Positions 1-11,640 of a stretch of DNA of 64,000 nucleotides are shown here, piece by piece (position 1 is the stretch's first letter; each line of letters opens with the position of its first letter). A program made the position numbers and the translations under genes. The notes under the pieces are model-generated. The model worked only from the letters and a program-made list of their open reading frames with translations. It was not told where the DNA came from and made no database searches. The DNA is from Bidens hawaiensis (taxonomy: Eukaryota > Streptophyta > Magnoliopsida > Asterales > Asteraceae). The stretch covers positions 1 through 64,000 of the forward strand of contig JAIQDT010001107.1 of NCBI GenBank assembly GCA_021521415.1, written 5' to 3'.

Positions 1-164
1 AGGGTTTTTTTATTGTTTTAATTAAATATTATTAATCTAATTAAGTTGGTTGTGTTTGTCCGTTATTGCTTTAAAATTTTATTGTTTATGTTAAAATTAA
101 TAAACAAAGACCGTAATTTATAATTTTAAATAACATGTCATACATCATTTTCTATCACTTGTTA

Positions 165-2016
165 GGCTGAGGGGTGTGGGGGGCGCGAGAGGGGGCGCGA
201 GTGGGGGCGCCAGCCAATAATATTGTGACGTGTGGCAGAGAGAGAAACTTGATAAGATGGGTGTTGGTTGTGGTGCTCGCGCCCCGGGCCCTGGTGTGGA
301 GGGGCGCGAGAGGGGGCGCGAGCGGTTTTTTTTTTTATTTTTTTATAAATGTATTTAAAAAACGTATTATTAAAAAAACTCATAAATTATTTAAAAAAAC
401 ACACATTAATTAAAAAAACACATTAATATATAAAAAAAAATTAAAGTACTAAAAAAAACATTATTCTTATTCTTCGGCTTGGTCTTCTTCGATCAACCTC
501 TTCCGGATACGTTCCTTTTGTTTTTCCATCAGCATTTGGTCGACCGGATTTAGGTTACTGAAGTCTCTTGTAAGGAATTCCAAATCTCTCATTCTTTTTT
601 TTTCCTTTTTGTCATTAGAGACCACCTCCATGGTTTTGTTGAATTTATTGAGGGATTCAACAAGATCGTTGATGTTTACGGCTTCCCCCTCAGCCGGTTT
701 TTTGCCCCTGGCGTCCCTTCCCAATGGCCGCCTCCTCGGCGGTGAAGACGTTTCCTCCCCCGCAACGTTTAGGTCGAATCCAACCCGGCAATCCGACCCG
801 GCGGAAGTGCTATACGCTCCAGACGAACTAGTTTTAGTCCGTTTCGGCCCTACTTCCGCATCAAGGTCCGGCGCCACCAGCTCAACCCACTTAGAACACC
901 TTCTCAACCTCTCCCACACCTTTACACCGTCCCACGTCTTTACCGTCCCATACCTCCGCAGGCACTCCTGCGTCCACTCTTCGACAGTGAAATTATAAAC
1001 CGCCAAATCGTCATTGCCACTTGGTCTCATACGACCGGCGTTCCTGTTGAACAGATTAGTAAACAAGCCGACAAATTTTCTGATTTCGGTCCACCGACCC
1101 GAAATCATATCGGCGTTCCGCTCTGTACTCCCAACGAGCGAATAGAACGTCTCCCTAACCTTTGTCCAAAAGACCTTGCTCTTTTGGTAGTCCGCTGCAA
1201 AATGCATAAATAAATTTGTAAGTCATTTAACTTTTTTATTTAACTTTTTTATTAAAAATCATTTTTAAAAACGTTAAAACAATTACCGCAACGCCGATCC
1301 TCAGAAATGACTATCCAAGCCCGACACAGGGCTTCCTTCTCATATGATGACCACGGAGTGGTTTTCCGTTTCGTCCTTCCAGTCGAAGCCGAACCCGACC
1401 CGTCCGTTGCAACTTGTTTTTTCCGGTGGACGCGTCTTCTTTGTCCCGCAGCTTCACCTTCTGGTTCTTGTGTCTCCGGAACTACAAAGTTATGAGACGG
1501 TTGTATGTTGGATGGTTGAAAGCCGGATGGTTGTTGCGACCCCGAATAAAACATCGCTTGGTCCGGTGCCGACCATAAATCGTCGTAACTGTAATCTGAA
1601 TCTAGGTTTGGGTACCAATTTCCAGCCATGTTTTTAAAAAAAGGTTTGGAAGATGGGGTGATTTTGGGTTTTGGGTGTGGTATGTGATATTGGTATGTGA
1701 TATTGGTGTTGGTTTGGGTTTGATATAGGTTTAATAGAGAGAAAAAATTGTATGTTTTATATTGATGTTGGTTTGTATTTGATATAGATATATATAGAGA
1801 AAAAAAAAATTTTTTTTAATAAAAAACGAGCCCAACGGCTCTATTCACGCATCCCAAGCCTCCTTCACGCCATTCCCAGCCGCTAGCCCATCCGCGCCTG
1901 CCTCTTTTTCCGCGCTCGCGCCCCTCTCGCGCCCCTCTCGGTGGTGTGGTGCTCGCGCCCCGGAGCGCGAGCGGAAGGGCTTTCGCGCCCCTTCTCGCGC
2001 TCCGCACCCCTCAGCC
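165..2016. mobile_element. PIF/Harbinger-type DNA transposon carrying only ORF1
   Basis: The two ends carry a perfect 12-bp terminal inverted repeat (GGCTGAGGGGTG at 165; its complement ends at 2016) and are flanked by the trinucleotide TTA at 162-164 and 2017-2019. A 3-bp TTA/TAA duplication is the PIF/Harbinger signature. Both subterminal regions are rich in GCGCGAG motifs in inverted orientation, possibly transposase-binding repeats. The 1852-bp element holds a two-exon Myb/SANT-like gene but no room for a DDE transposase, so it is non-autonomous and must be mobilised in trans. Confidence 0.85.
467..1629 (-). CDS. PIF/Harbinger ORF1-like Myb/SANT DNA-binding protein (two exons)
   Basis: Exon 1 runs 1629-1287 and exon 2 runs 1194-467. 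The 92-base intron (1195-1286) has a GT donor (GCG|GTAATT) and an AG acceptor (TTTTGCAG|CGGAC), and splicing keeps the frame, giving about 356 residues without a stop. The N-terminal ~80 residues are polar and low complexity. Next comes a basic stretch and a SANT/Myb-like trihelix region starting near TPWSSYEKEALCRAW and continuing in exon 2 (FWTKVRETFYSL, RWTEIRKFVGLF). The C-terminus is a charged helical region like the NAM-associated domain, with many K/R/E residues. Such proteins are encoded by ORF1 of plant PIF/Harbinger elements and act with the transposase in DNA binding. In plant databases they are often misnamed 'glutathione S-transferase T3-like'. The start at 1629 is the first ATG and precedes the conserved region. 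Family assignment is from motifs and element context. Confidence 0.75.
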
Positions 2017-3488
2017 TTATGTTAGCGTCAACATTATACCTTATTTTCCATCATTATCTGTCATTTCATTTTATTTAATAATATAAAAAAACAAAAAAAA
2101 GTTGGCAAAAAGCTTGATTAAATGAGGAGTCAAAGGACCCGCATAACCACCCTCATTGGCACCTCGTCACTAGTGACTAGGGCGAGGAGGCGTGATGTTC
2201 CATGTCCATCATTCTCTTCATTGCCAGCCACGATGTTCCATGAATAGTGTCAATGACCCCCGGTTCAAATGGTTGATGTGAGACACCATAAGATTTTATT
2301 TAAAAAAAGCTGAGAGTACTTGGTTTAAGTCACATATGACATAAATAAATAAAAAATAGTGGGTTTCAGCTTGGCCTAATGGTTTTATCACCTTAAATGA
2401 GTTTTCTTCTAAGTGTGGTCTCTGAGTCATAACTACCTAGTCACACTAATGTATGAGTTTTCTTTCGGAGACATGCCAGCGTAGCACCTCACGTTACCAT
2501 ACTAAGAGAATGGTGATGATCGGATGGAGCAGTGGTCCGTTAGTGATCCAAATATTCGTTAACAAAAATCATTGGTGTGTTTACTTCAATTTTGCTTTTA
2601 GTTATGTTTATCGCGTGAAGATTTTCATGAGATAACTAATCCCATATTTATTTTTTTAGAATTATTTAAAATGTGTTAGTATTTGAATCAACCATTTCTT
2701 ATGAATATAGCATATATATGATTTGTTTAAGGCGTTACTATGTAACCTATCATTTCATTTCATGTTGACCAAAAAAAATGAACAAAAGAAAGTGCCAAAT
2801 GTGCTGAGCAAATAGGGTGACGTTGATTAATATTTAACAGGGCAGAATGACATCCGGGTTTGACTCGTACGCTTTGTTTTAAATGAATAGCAGGTCTCTG
2901 GATAGTGGATACCCACAAAACTGTCTTGTTACTAGCTAGTTTACCAAAGAAATATAAAAACTTTAAAAAACAAGAATATGTTAGATATAATAACAGTAAC
3001 TTACACGTTGGAAGAATGGTGTAAAGTATAAACACTTGTAAAATGTGATATATAAAGTATGTATCGATATATATTTTTAGGATATAAAATTTTCATTATA
3101 AAGATTATTGCTCTTGTGAAATAACAAGACAAACAGGACGTATAAACACGAACACACACAATCTCGTTATAAGGCTGCGTGTAGTGATAACTAAGCAAAT
3201 AGGGGGTTATATGACACATGACGTCTTAGTCAGCAATAAAAAGTTTAACAAAAAGTGGTTAATGATAAAAAGTATCAAAACCCCCTCGTAATCATTGCCT
3301 AATCAAACGTTCTCTTTCACAACCTCTCGTTGTGTACACAACGAGCACCTCCAAAACAAGCCCAAAGACAAGGGGGGATGCGATTCGTTGTGGACCAAGT
3401 TTTGAAAGGAAAATGTGACCACTACGTGTGGTCTAACATGTTACATTTTTTATGTATATCTTGAAAAAATTTTATTTAGTAAGGTTAT
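2017..3488. other. intergenic, no gene recognised
   Basis: AT-rich DNA with only short, unsupported reading frames. I see no TIR pair, LTR or conserved protein motif. It probably holds old degraded repeats. Confidence 0.5.
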
Positions 3489-3768
3489 GAGGTATACTCT
3501 AACTCATCTTAACATTGCATAATTAGCACAACATCACTCATTTTTCTCTCTTTCACTCCATCTCATCCAAGGGAAATAGTTTAATCATTTTAACTTCATC
3601 TCACCCCTATTAATTGTTAATTTAATATATTGTTCTTTGCCTTTTAACCCATTAAAAGCATAATCCAATGCCCATTTTTAACAAATTTAACACAAATGGG
3701 GAGTGGTTTAATCAATCTTTAAAGTGTCATGTCATTTTAATCTATGTTGGGGTTAGAGTATACCCCAT
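3489..3768. mobile_element. MITE with GGTATACTCTAAC terminal repeats
   Basis: GAGGTATACTCTAAC at the left end pairs with GTTAGAGTATACCCC at the right end, 280 bp apart. The interior is AT-rich and non-coding. No clear TSD was found, so the superfamily is not assigned. It directly abuts the next element. Confidence 0.55.
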
Positions 3769-3770
3769 GG

Positions 3771-4437
3771 TAGGGATGAACATTTTGTCATAAATACCCG
3801 TACTCGTATCCGTACCGTACCCGTACGCGGACTTGTATTCGTACCATTTTAGCCTATTCGGTACGGGTATTGGTACTCATTTTTGTTGAATTTTGGTACA
3901 TGTACAATCGGGTATAGGTGTGTGTACGGTACATGTACATTTGGTATTTTGTACCTGTTTGAAGTATATAAAGGTTTGATTGGGATTTTTCAATTTAATA
4001 TATAAAATAAATCTCCAACCATGTTATTATTGAACAAGTACCAAACGCTTAATAATATAACATCCAAGACTGAACCAACAAACAAATCACTCAAAGTCGC
4101 CGACCGAATTAAGGTTATTCAGTACTATCTTATCATTAAATCGACGACTAATTTGGTATCTGTACCAATTTGGTACCCGTCACGTACCTGTGAAAATACT
4201 GATACCCAGACTAATTCAGGTTGTTTGTTACTCGTACCGGTACGTGTTTCAAGATCGTCGAAGAGTTGGAAATAAAAAAAGTAAAATGGTATAAAAACGG
4301 GTACTGTACCGAAATACTCGTACCATACCGAAAAATTTGATACGAGTGTTGGTACGTGTTTTTATTGATTTTTTGTAAGAGTACAATCAGGTACATGTAC
4401 AAATACGAAAACATGTACTGTCCAAAGCTCATTCCTA
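3771..4437. mobile_element. hAT-like non-autonomous element with GTAC-rich interior
   Basis: The ends are TAGGGATGAAC and the complement of TAGGAATGAGC, an imperfect hAT-style terminal repeat. The flanking octamers match at only 5 of 8 positions, so the TSD is degenerate. Inside, many copies of TACCCGTAC/GGTACGTGT in both orientations give a subterminal-repeat pattern typical of hAT transposase-binding sites. There is no coding capacity. Confidence 0.6.
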
Positions 4438-4919
4438 TCCGATAGCCTAAGATGATTATAAATCTTTATTCAATTTCAAATTTGTGTTGAAAATATGTTT
4501 CCAATCCAATTACATCATCTTGTCACATGGGCTACTTAAGTTGCAAAAAATGACAAACTTAAAATCCATAAATTTGTCATTTCCTTATTGGGGTTGATTT
4601 GAACAAAATTAATAAATGATGCATTAGGCGTGTGTGACAAGTGAAGAGAATGAGCCAAAAGAATTTTTGTAAAAAGGAATATTCGTGATTGAAATTTACT
4701 TCTATTAAAATAATAATTCTATTTTATGGTTAGAACCAAAAGCCCATTATTTGTTAAATTTTTCTTCATTCAAGATTCATATTTTAGAGTTTAGGTTATG
4801 AACCCTTATATAGGTTTCTGAAAAGCATGAATGATTTAAAACCATCATTTAATATTACGAACATGAGCACATGTTAGGTTATTTTATGTTTATTTATTGA
4901 TAAAATTGTGGATGAATCA
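4438..4919. other. intergenic, nothing recognised
   Basis: AT-rich sequence with no open frame, TIR or repeat that I can support. Confidence 0.5.
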
Positions 4920-5225
4920 TCTGCTTCATGTTTTATATATATTCGTTGTGTCATTTAAGCGTGTTCATTTATGTTTCTTTATGTTCATTTACGTTTGTTT
5001 ATATATGTTCATGTATCTTAGTTCAATTACGTACGTTTATGTTCGTGAACTGTTCGTTTAAACTTTAAATGAACGAACATAAGCGAATATGAACATGTTC
5101 ATTTTTGTAAACAACGATCGAACATGAACACAAATATTTGTCCGCTTAAGTAGTCTTTTCAGTGTTGGTGTTCATTTAAAGTTTAATGAACGGACATGAA
5201 CATACCCATGTTCGCGTTCGTTTAC
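4920..5225. repeat. dispersed repeat with GTTCGTTTATGTTCGTT-like motifs
   Basis: Motifs such as GTTCATTTACGTT, GTTCGTGAAC and their complements (GAACATGAACA) recur densely in both orientations, as in subterminal parts of hAT-type elements. A related short patch lies at 19535-19610. Ends and TSD were not resolved. Confidence 0.5.
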
Positions 5226-5710
5226 AGGCGTAGCCACTCGAAGTTGTTTTGGAATCGTGAGGTTGTTAGAAGTTGCTAAAAGTTACTTGAATTTATCGAC
5301 ATGTATTAATTAAGAAAACTAGTAGCAAATTTGACGTCAACATCAAAGTAAGTTGGCTTTCAATACTACCAATACAACTTTAATCTGAAAGTGATATCAC
5401 GATTCAAAGTTTATCCAACTAAAGATTTAATGAATTGATTTGCCAAGTTTACAAAGGTTGGCTTGCATTATCGATTATACTTAAAAGTGTGTTTAAGCTT
5501 TAAAATTAATTCAAAGATTTTACATCTTATATATGCTATTGTATTTTGACTTTTTATATGCTATTGTATTTTGACTTCATATGCTATAGTAAGAACATGA
5601 GTAGTTATAAAGACTCACCTTCATGCATTATGCGACACGTGGTCTCCATAAAGCCTAAACCGGAGCTTATTTAATAGGGTGTAGTTATAAAGCCTTCATA
5701 ATGCCTCAAC

Positions 5711-5711
<1 letters not shown>

Positions 5712-5764
<53 letters not shown>

Positions 5765-5826
5765 TTCCTTCCTCGTGTGTTATGTACAAAACGCCCAAAA
5801 AAAAACCATAATTCGGGGGGGGGGGG
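5712..5826. repeat. (TTA)n microsatellite followed by a G12 tract
   Basis: About 17 uninterrupted TTA/ATT triplets lie at 5712-5764, and twelve consecutive G residues at 5815-5826. Both are length-variable simple repeats. The reading frame across them (poly-isoleucine on the minus strand) is an artefact. Confidence 0.9.
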
Positions 5827-5869
5827 TATAGCCCATAATGCCTGCATAACTTCCCGAGTACGCATAAAT

Positions 5870-7428
5870 AGTGCTTACATCTTTTATAAAATGTTGTTAT
5901 AAAAAAGAAAAGCAGCAGCAGCAACAACAATAATAATAAAATACCAAAAGTTACGAGGTTAGATGGTTAAGATACGGGTTGTTTTATACACTTAATTGTA
6001 ATTAGATCGTGTTCTTTAGTTATACGCAAACCATCAGATTTACCATCAGTGTTGGTCATTTCGTTTAATATTTGATTTTCACGACTTTATGCACACCCTA
6101 CCACATATATATGATGTAATGTAATGAATCACTTTATTGATAGATCAACGAAATTGTTATGAAAATCATTAACCAATTGAAAGTTGAAACACGAACCGGT
6201 TTAGCAAGCTATTCAACTTGATAGACACAACTACATGTTACTAAATCGGTTAAAACTAGGGTAAACACGTAAACCAAATGTTATGTTTCTCGCGTCTCTT
6301 TCAATATCAATCTCTTTGGCTTTGGCGTTCGTATCCCAAGCAAAATCATTGTCGGATGGTCCCAATTTTACAAACTTTATTCACTTTCACCTTGCTTTGT
6401 TACTTTATACACAAAACAGTAATTTTATTATTTTAGTTTCACATGTTTCCCATGCTTTGTAAACGTGCAAGTAAAAAAATATTATTAATTTTTTGAAATT
6501 ATTTTTAATCGTTGATGCCCACAAAAATGATGAATTCTAGTCACATGTTTATGTTCTCTATCTTCTACCTCATAAACATAGTATGATTTCATTAAAAATG
6601 TAATTAAAACTAAAATACATTTATTGTGACAAATAGATTAATAGATTTTATATTTTAGAGATAGTATATGTTTTTAAATTTATAATTAGTTATGAGGACG
6701 AATGGTTTAGGTCCAAGTACGTTTAATCAGTTGCAGCAGTTTGTGTCCACTCTAATTGTTAAAATATTAGTCGGAAATGATCTTTCAAAGATAATACATA
6801 TTGTTCTTTCAAATTGTTGTTTGACTGGAAATGGTGGTGGCGGTTTTAGTCGACTGAAGATGTGTTGTCAAAGATGATGATGATCATCGGAAATAATAGT
6901 TGAAGTGGTCGAATATAAACGTTATACATGGATACTTATAAAAAGATTAACAAAAAGAAGATAATATACTTTATTTGATAAATTAGCGTATAGATCAGCC
7001 TGTCCGACCTACACGTCGCGCGTTTTGACGCAATACGATGCGTTTAGCCCTATATGCATCGTATAGTCCCACCTCCCGACAAAGACTTGCGCTCATAAGT
7101 TGAGATTTTAAGATTATGATCATACGCCTCGTATATGTCTATACAAGTATACGATGTAAAAATAAAATGGTCATATTTAATACAATAACATTGTTGCTCC
7201 AAGGATATGTGCTTTTACATATTCAACCATACATGCATCATAACTATATCATACATGATACATCTTACACCATATAGGCATCATAAACTACATCATAATG
7301 TAGCATTTCAATTTACTTTACAGGAAAAAAAGATTCAATAGGCAATACAAAGAGGGTGACATCGTCATATATTTTTTAGACAAAAAAAGATGCTGGATGC
7401 TTTTAATTAAAAAGATTATTTAAAATAT
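5870..7428. other. intergenic, no gene recognised
   Basis: AT-rich DNA with short spurious frames. A patch around 6985-7100 is richer in CG (ACGTCGCGCG, CGATGCGT) and may be a remnant element, but no paired ends were found. Confidence 0.45.
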
Positions 7429-7752
7429 ACTACTAGTATGTCATCCTTTCTTAAATTTATTATTTAAAATTTTATTATAGGTTCATGTGTATTTTGTTTC
7501 ACAAAAATTGTTTGTTAAAAGTTTTTTTGTTTACTTGTACCATAACCATGCATAGCTATTTACATGCCGCATAATTATTTATATACATTGATATACACAT
7601 GCGTAATTATTTACAATGCGCATAACTATTGATATAGGAATATTGTATATTTATATACGTTGAATATTTATATATATACACATTGTGTAACTATTTATAC
7701 ATGTTGGGGAATTATTTATTTAAGTACGTTGAGTAACTTTGTTCGAAACTAA
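7429..7752 (+). repeat. dispersed repeat family, copy A
   Basis: This segment is similar to 24482-24830 (opposite strand) and to 30464-31475 (same strand, interrupted by a hAT). Shared marks include TTCATGTGTATTTTGTT, GCATAATTATTTATATACAT and TAACTATTTATACATGTTG. It is non-coding and AT-rich. Copies A and B lie close to AVT fragments. Copy A preserves the uninterrupted site into which the hAT jumped in copy C. Confidence 0.7.
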
Positions 7753-7779
7753 TCTTAAAAGTTAGGCCTGTCCAGAACC

Positions 7780-7977
7780 CTTCCTCCATCTGTGATCTGA
7801 CCATATCAGTTACGTAAATTACGAAATTAAAAAACAAACTTTTATCAAATAATAATAATTGGAGTTTTCATGTTACATTATATGGAATTAAAATAAAAGC
7901 CCTTAAAGTATTTGATTCATCAAGTACAAATAGAACCATATTCAAATAAACTATGCAAGCATACATTATTTCCATAT
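7780..7977 (-). other. AVT-like downstream flank, minus-strand copy
   Basis: Read on the minus strand, this sequence matches the region after the plus-strand AVT remnant at about 28627-28740 (shared ACTTGATGAATCAA, TAATTCCAT, TGTAACATGAAA). It therefore represents the former 3' flank of the minus-strand transporter copy. Confidence 0.6.
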
Positions 7978-8935
7978 GGTAATCAAGCAATAATACAATA
8001 GAATGTAGCTTCTGGTTTCACAAATAGAAATCTTAATAATTTATATTTTTTCTTTCCGATATCCGCTATCGATGTGTACGTGCCCACCGCTGCAATCACG
8101 ACCTCAACAATCACGACAAATCTTCCCAACTGAATACGCACATATTACCTTGAATTTTCCCACCAGCAACGTTAGCTCAAAAGTGGCTATTTCACAATCC
8201 TTGTGAACCCTCTTGCTAAATACGCATTGCTGGTGACCTCAATTGTGGAAACAATTGAAGACCAATTTCAGACACTGAGAAGAAGAAGCTTCAGCCTTAT
8301 AGGTATTATCCACGTTGGTAGTGGCCCTAGCATTTCCCTTCTTTGGCTTATTAATGTCACTTGTGGGGGCTATACTAAATGTCGCAACATCATTTCTGTT
8401 TCCATCCATGTGCTATCAGAGCATCTAAAAAATTTACAAGGCATTTTGCCTTGTAAATTCCTGAGATCCTCGGATAGCACAAAGATGTAAACAAAAATGA
8501 TGTTGCGACATTTAGAATAGCCCCCACAATTGATATTAATAACCTAAAGAAAGGAAATGTAAAGGCTACTACCAATGTGCATATCACCAAAGTCGTTCTG
8601 ACTAAAAGGCTGAAGCTGCTTCTTCTTCCCGGTATCCGAAATCGTTCTTCAAGGCTTTCCACAACTGGTGTCACCACCTGTGCGTATATAGCTATGGGAT
8701 TCTCAAGGATCGTGAAAATAGCCACTTTTGAGCTAATTTTGCTGGTGGGAAGATTCAAGGTCATCTGTGCGTATTTAGTTGGGAAAAATTGTGGTGATTA
8801 TTGGGGTCGTGATTACAGTGGTGGGCACGTACACATCGATAGCGGATATCGTAAACAAAATATAAATTATTAGGAATTCTATTTGTGAAACCAGAAGCTG
8901 TATTATATTATGTTATATTGCTTGATTACCTTGAT
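7978..8935. pseudogene. palindromic AVT1-like transporter fragment (C-terminal exons)
   Basis: An inverted repeat with arms of roughly 470 bp (7978-8443 and 8447-8935) meets at a perfect 13-bp stem with a 3-base loop near 8445. The 8764-8447 (minus) strand encodes a piece of an amino-acid/auxin permease family (Aa_trans) transporter like plant vacuolar AVT1 proteins: TLNLPTSKISSKVAIFTILE, then TLVVAFTFPFFRLLISIVGA and CYPRISGIYK. These are the late membrane segments. The other arm carries the same piece on the plus strand with frameshifts. The terminal segment (VVGTYTSIADI-like) lies at the outer end of each arm in the opposite orientation to the preceding segment, so a smaller rearrangement came before the palindrome. 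No product is expected. If transcribed, the RNA would fold into a hairpin. Confidence 0.8.
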
Positions 8936-10060
8936 TACCAAGGTAATCTGTGAGTTTGAATTTTCACCAAACATCAAGTATCCCACAACAGCCATAGAGG
9001 CATATATATGTATATATATATATATAATCGCGCAGAGGACAAAACACAACAGCAAGACCTGCATTTTAGAAGTAAAAATATAAAGTTTTTAGAATTGGGA
9101 ATGTCAATTATTGGTTCATCAATAAAGTCAAAGGAATATGATTGAAGTCTGCTCGTTCAAGAAACGGATTATACAAGTCCGCTTGACACGTGAGCAGACT
9201 AGGAATCTCAAGTATATGTGTGGATTGAAGCAGTTGGTGGAAGTAATCGCAATAACTTACATCTCAAACTGATTGAAGCGGCCTGCACCAGTCTGGTTGA
9301 AAATGCATGTTTACAGTATTAGGCCTGAAACGTTCATGATATGCAAAAATAAAATATATAACGCACTTAAGTGATTATACAAAATTAAAATTTAATAGTG
9401 TAAAAATGAATAAACCATCAGCTATATAACATATGAAAAATACACAAATAATTCAAACTCCAACAAGGGAAGAAAGTAACAAATCGAGTCCAAAAAGGTT
9501 GTAATACGATTTTGCAGCATAAGAGTGATCAACTCCATTGTACTTGTATTTATGCGGTGTATTGATGGCAATGAAAACCTAAGTATATACCCCAAGGGCT
9601 TCTAGCATTCTTCCACTATTAGGACCTGCCATTTGCAATTTAAATAATAAGAAACAAAATAACAGTCCATCCACAAAGCTGAAATCAATCCAATTCGAAA
9701 CTGTTACAATTCACACGAACCATATTTGTAAAAAGATTACAATCAAAGTAGACTTTCATATGATCGAAGAAAGAAGTTAATGAAATTTAGTTGATCACCC
9801 TAGCGATTCATTTACTGCTCCAACACCGCAACGCAACGATGGAGGTTGTCGGAGACATGGGGACCAGAACTACAAATTAACACTGCTCAATCTGATCAGA
9901 TAGGTTAAGATATAATCCAAAAAAGCATCCATTTACACCTCCTTTTGTTGGTTATAAAAATTGGTTGAAGTCTGCTCGTTCAAGAAGCGAACTACCTATT
10001 TGTGTCCACTTTTCAAAAACCCACCTACAAACACTTATCAATTTTCTAAACCACGTATTT
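8936..10060. other. intergenic with (TA)n tract and short direct repeats
   Basis: A TA-rich simple repeat lies at about 9002-9026. The 22-mer containing GAAGTCTGCTCGTTCAAGAA occurs at about 9142 and again at about 9964, suggesting related element ends. No gene is recognised. From about 10066 the sequence matches the AVT upstream region. Confidence 0.5.
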
Positions 10061-10065
10061 CTAAA

Positions 10066-10935
10066 AAAATATCTCGATTTACTAAGGATCTTTGTGTTAT
10101 TTATTGTGAATGACTGTGTATGTGTGGGTGCTTCTTTCCGACCTTTATGTCTATCATATATGTTTATTATTATCTTGAAAAAAACATGCAACAATTACAA
10201 CCTTTTACATGACAAAACCCAATCCTCAGATTGCTTTGTTTTGTTTTCCCAAAGTGAAAACAGATTACTAATGCTTGAGAACTAGTACTTGGATTCCAAA
10301 TTTTGTATTAATTTAACGGTACTGGAATTTTTTGTTTGATTCTTTATAATAGGTGTCGGGCTTATATCTGTACCATACGCCCTCGCAGCAGGAGGTTGGT
10401 GCAGCTTGATGCTACTGCTAATCGTTTCTGTGTATGCTTTCTACACTAGTTTGCTGATTAGAAGAATTATGGACCTTGATCCAAATTTGAGAAGTTATCC
10501 AGATATCGGTTACAGAGCATTTGGGAGAATTGGGCGATTAATTGCTTTAACCTTGATGAATGCCGAGCTCTTCTTAGTTGCCAATGTCTTTTTAATCTTG
10601 GAATGTGACAATTTAACCTTGATTAAAAAGGCAGTAGCAACTAAGAAGAGTTCTAAATTCATCAAGGTTAAAGCAATCAGTCGCCCAATTCTTATGAATG
10701 CTTTGTAACCGACATCTAGATGCCTTGTCAAATTTGGACCAAGGTCCATAATTCTTCTAATCAATAAACCAGTGTAGAAAGCCAAAACAGATACGGTTAA
10801 CAGTAGCATCAAGCTGCAACAACCTCCTGCTGCGAGGGCGTATGGTACAGCTATAAGCCCGATAATCATTATAAAGAATGAAACAAAAATTTCCAGTACC
10901 GTTAAGTTAATACAAAAGTTTTTAATTCAATTACA
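10066..10935. pseudogene. palindromic AVT1-like transporter fragment (exon 2)
   Basis: An inverted repeat centred near 10610. The plus-strand arm (about 10270-10607) holds an intron end (TTTATAATAG|GTGTCGGG) and the first membrane segments of an Aa_trans/AVT1-like protein: ISVPYALAAGGWCSLMLLL, RRIMDLDPNLRSYPDIGYR and LMNAELFLVANVFLI. The minus-strand arm (10935-10617) repeats intron and exon, with IGLIAVPYALAAGG and HLDVGYKAF. Arms differ by roughly 10% by eye, so they are not a trivial assembly echo. A short upstream motif (CGATTTACTAAGGATCTTTG, 10069) also matches the upstream region at 11.3 and 17.1 kb, so the original inverted unit was larger. Both arms are truncated after the third membrane segment. 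Confidence 0.8.
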
Positions 10936-11114
10936 TATTTCTATTTTCTGTGACACTCGTGTTCCCTAGCGAACGAAAACTGCAGTTAACAGCCCTAAAC
11001 ATGCACTCTACTAAGTCACATGAAAATATCAAGAAAATCAAGACAACGACACGTGTTGACACAGAAAAAAGACAAGACAATAAATTTAACATTTACACAG
11101 AAAATAAGTGTAAC

Positions 11115-11300
11115 ATACCTAGTATGAGATTGACTGAGACCGTTGAACACGGTGTTGAGATCTATCTCCCTTATGTGTTCTTTAGATCTTCAACTTTCAC
11201 AATTAATTTTGTTTCATCACTTGATGTTTATTTTTCAAAATACACACACACACTCACAATAAATAACACCAAGAACACAAACATCCTTAGTAAATCGACC
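11115..11300 (-). pseudogene. AVT1-like exon 1 remnant, minus strand
   Basis: Read on the minus strand, this encodes a LNTVFNGL-like peptide directly before a splice-donor-like CTAG|GTATGTTACAC, matching the exon at 20040-20180 (LNTEFNGLNA). In plant AVT1 proteins an FNGLNALSG-type motif begins the first membrane segment, so this is the lost partner of the exon 2 fragment at 10.6-10.9 kb. The upstream 5' region (to about 11440) matches 17.00-17.18 kb. Confidence 0.65.
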
Positions 11301-11400
11301 CCTTCCATTCCATACCCTTAAGCCGCAAAGCATCATTCACGTTACGGATCTCCAACCAACCTCCACAAAAAAAATTAATAATAACAAAAAAAAAACAACT

Positions 11401-11560
11401 CAAATTGTTTGTACGTGCGTACGTACGTCCAGATCTAATCCTCTCACTCTGTTACTGCAGTGGAGAGTAGGAGGATTAGATCCAGTAATCCTCCCAGCAG
11501 AGTGAGAGGATTAAATTTATGAGCACACACAAAAAAAAAAAAAAAAAAAAAAAAACTGAA
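11401..11560. repeat. small inverted repeats and poly(A) tract
   Basis: GTACGTGCGTACGTACGTCC is followed by AGATCTAATCCTCTCACTC, which recurs inverted and direct (GAGGATTAAAT, GGATTAGATC) up to 11515. A related arrangement lies at 16985-17060. A poly(A) run of over 20 bases ends the segment (about 11531-11553). Confidence 0.6.
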
Positions 11561-11640
11561 CTTAATAATCTGATTGCACATGAAATATGAAAATATGCAA
11601 GCTAAACAAAACAAACATGGGCTTACCTTAAAAAAGAATG

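Noticed and set aside
162..413. Overlapping open frames on both strands near the window start
   Set aside because: They lie in the repetitive GCGCGAG-rich end of a PIF/Harbinger element and have no protein-like composition.
609..998. 129-codon plus-strand frame
   Set aside because: Shadow of the minus-strand ORF1 exon.
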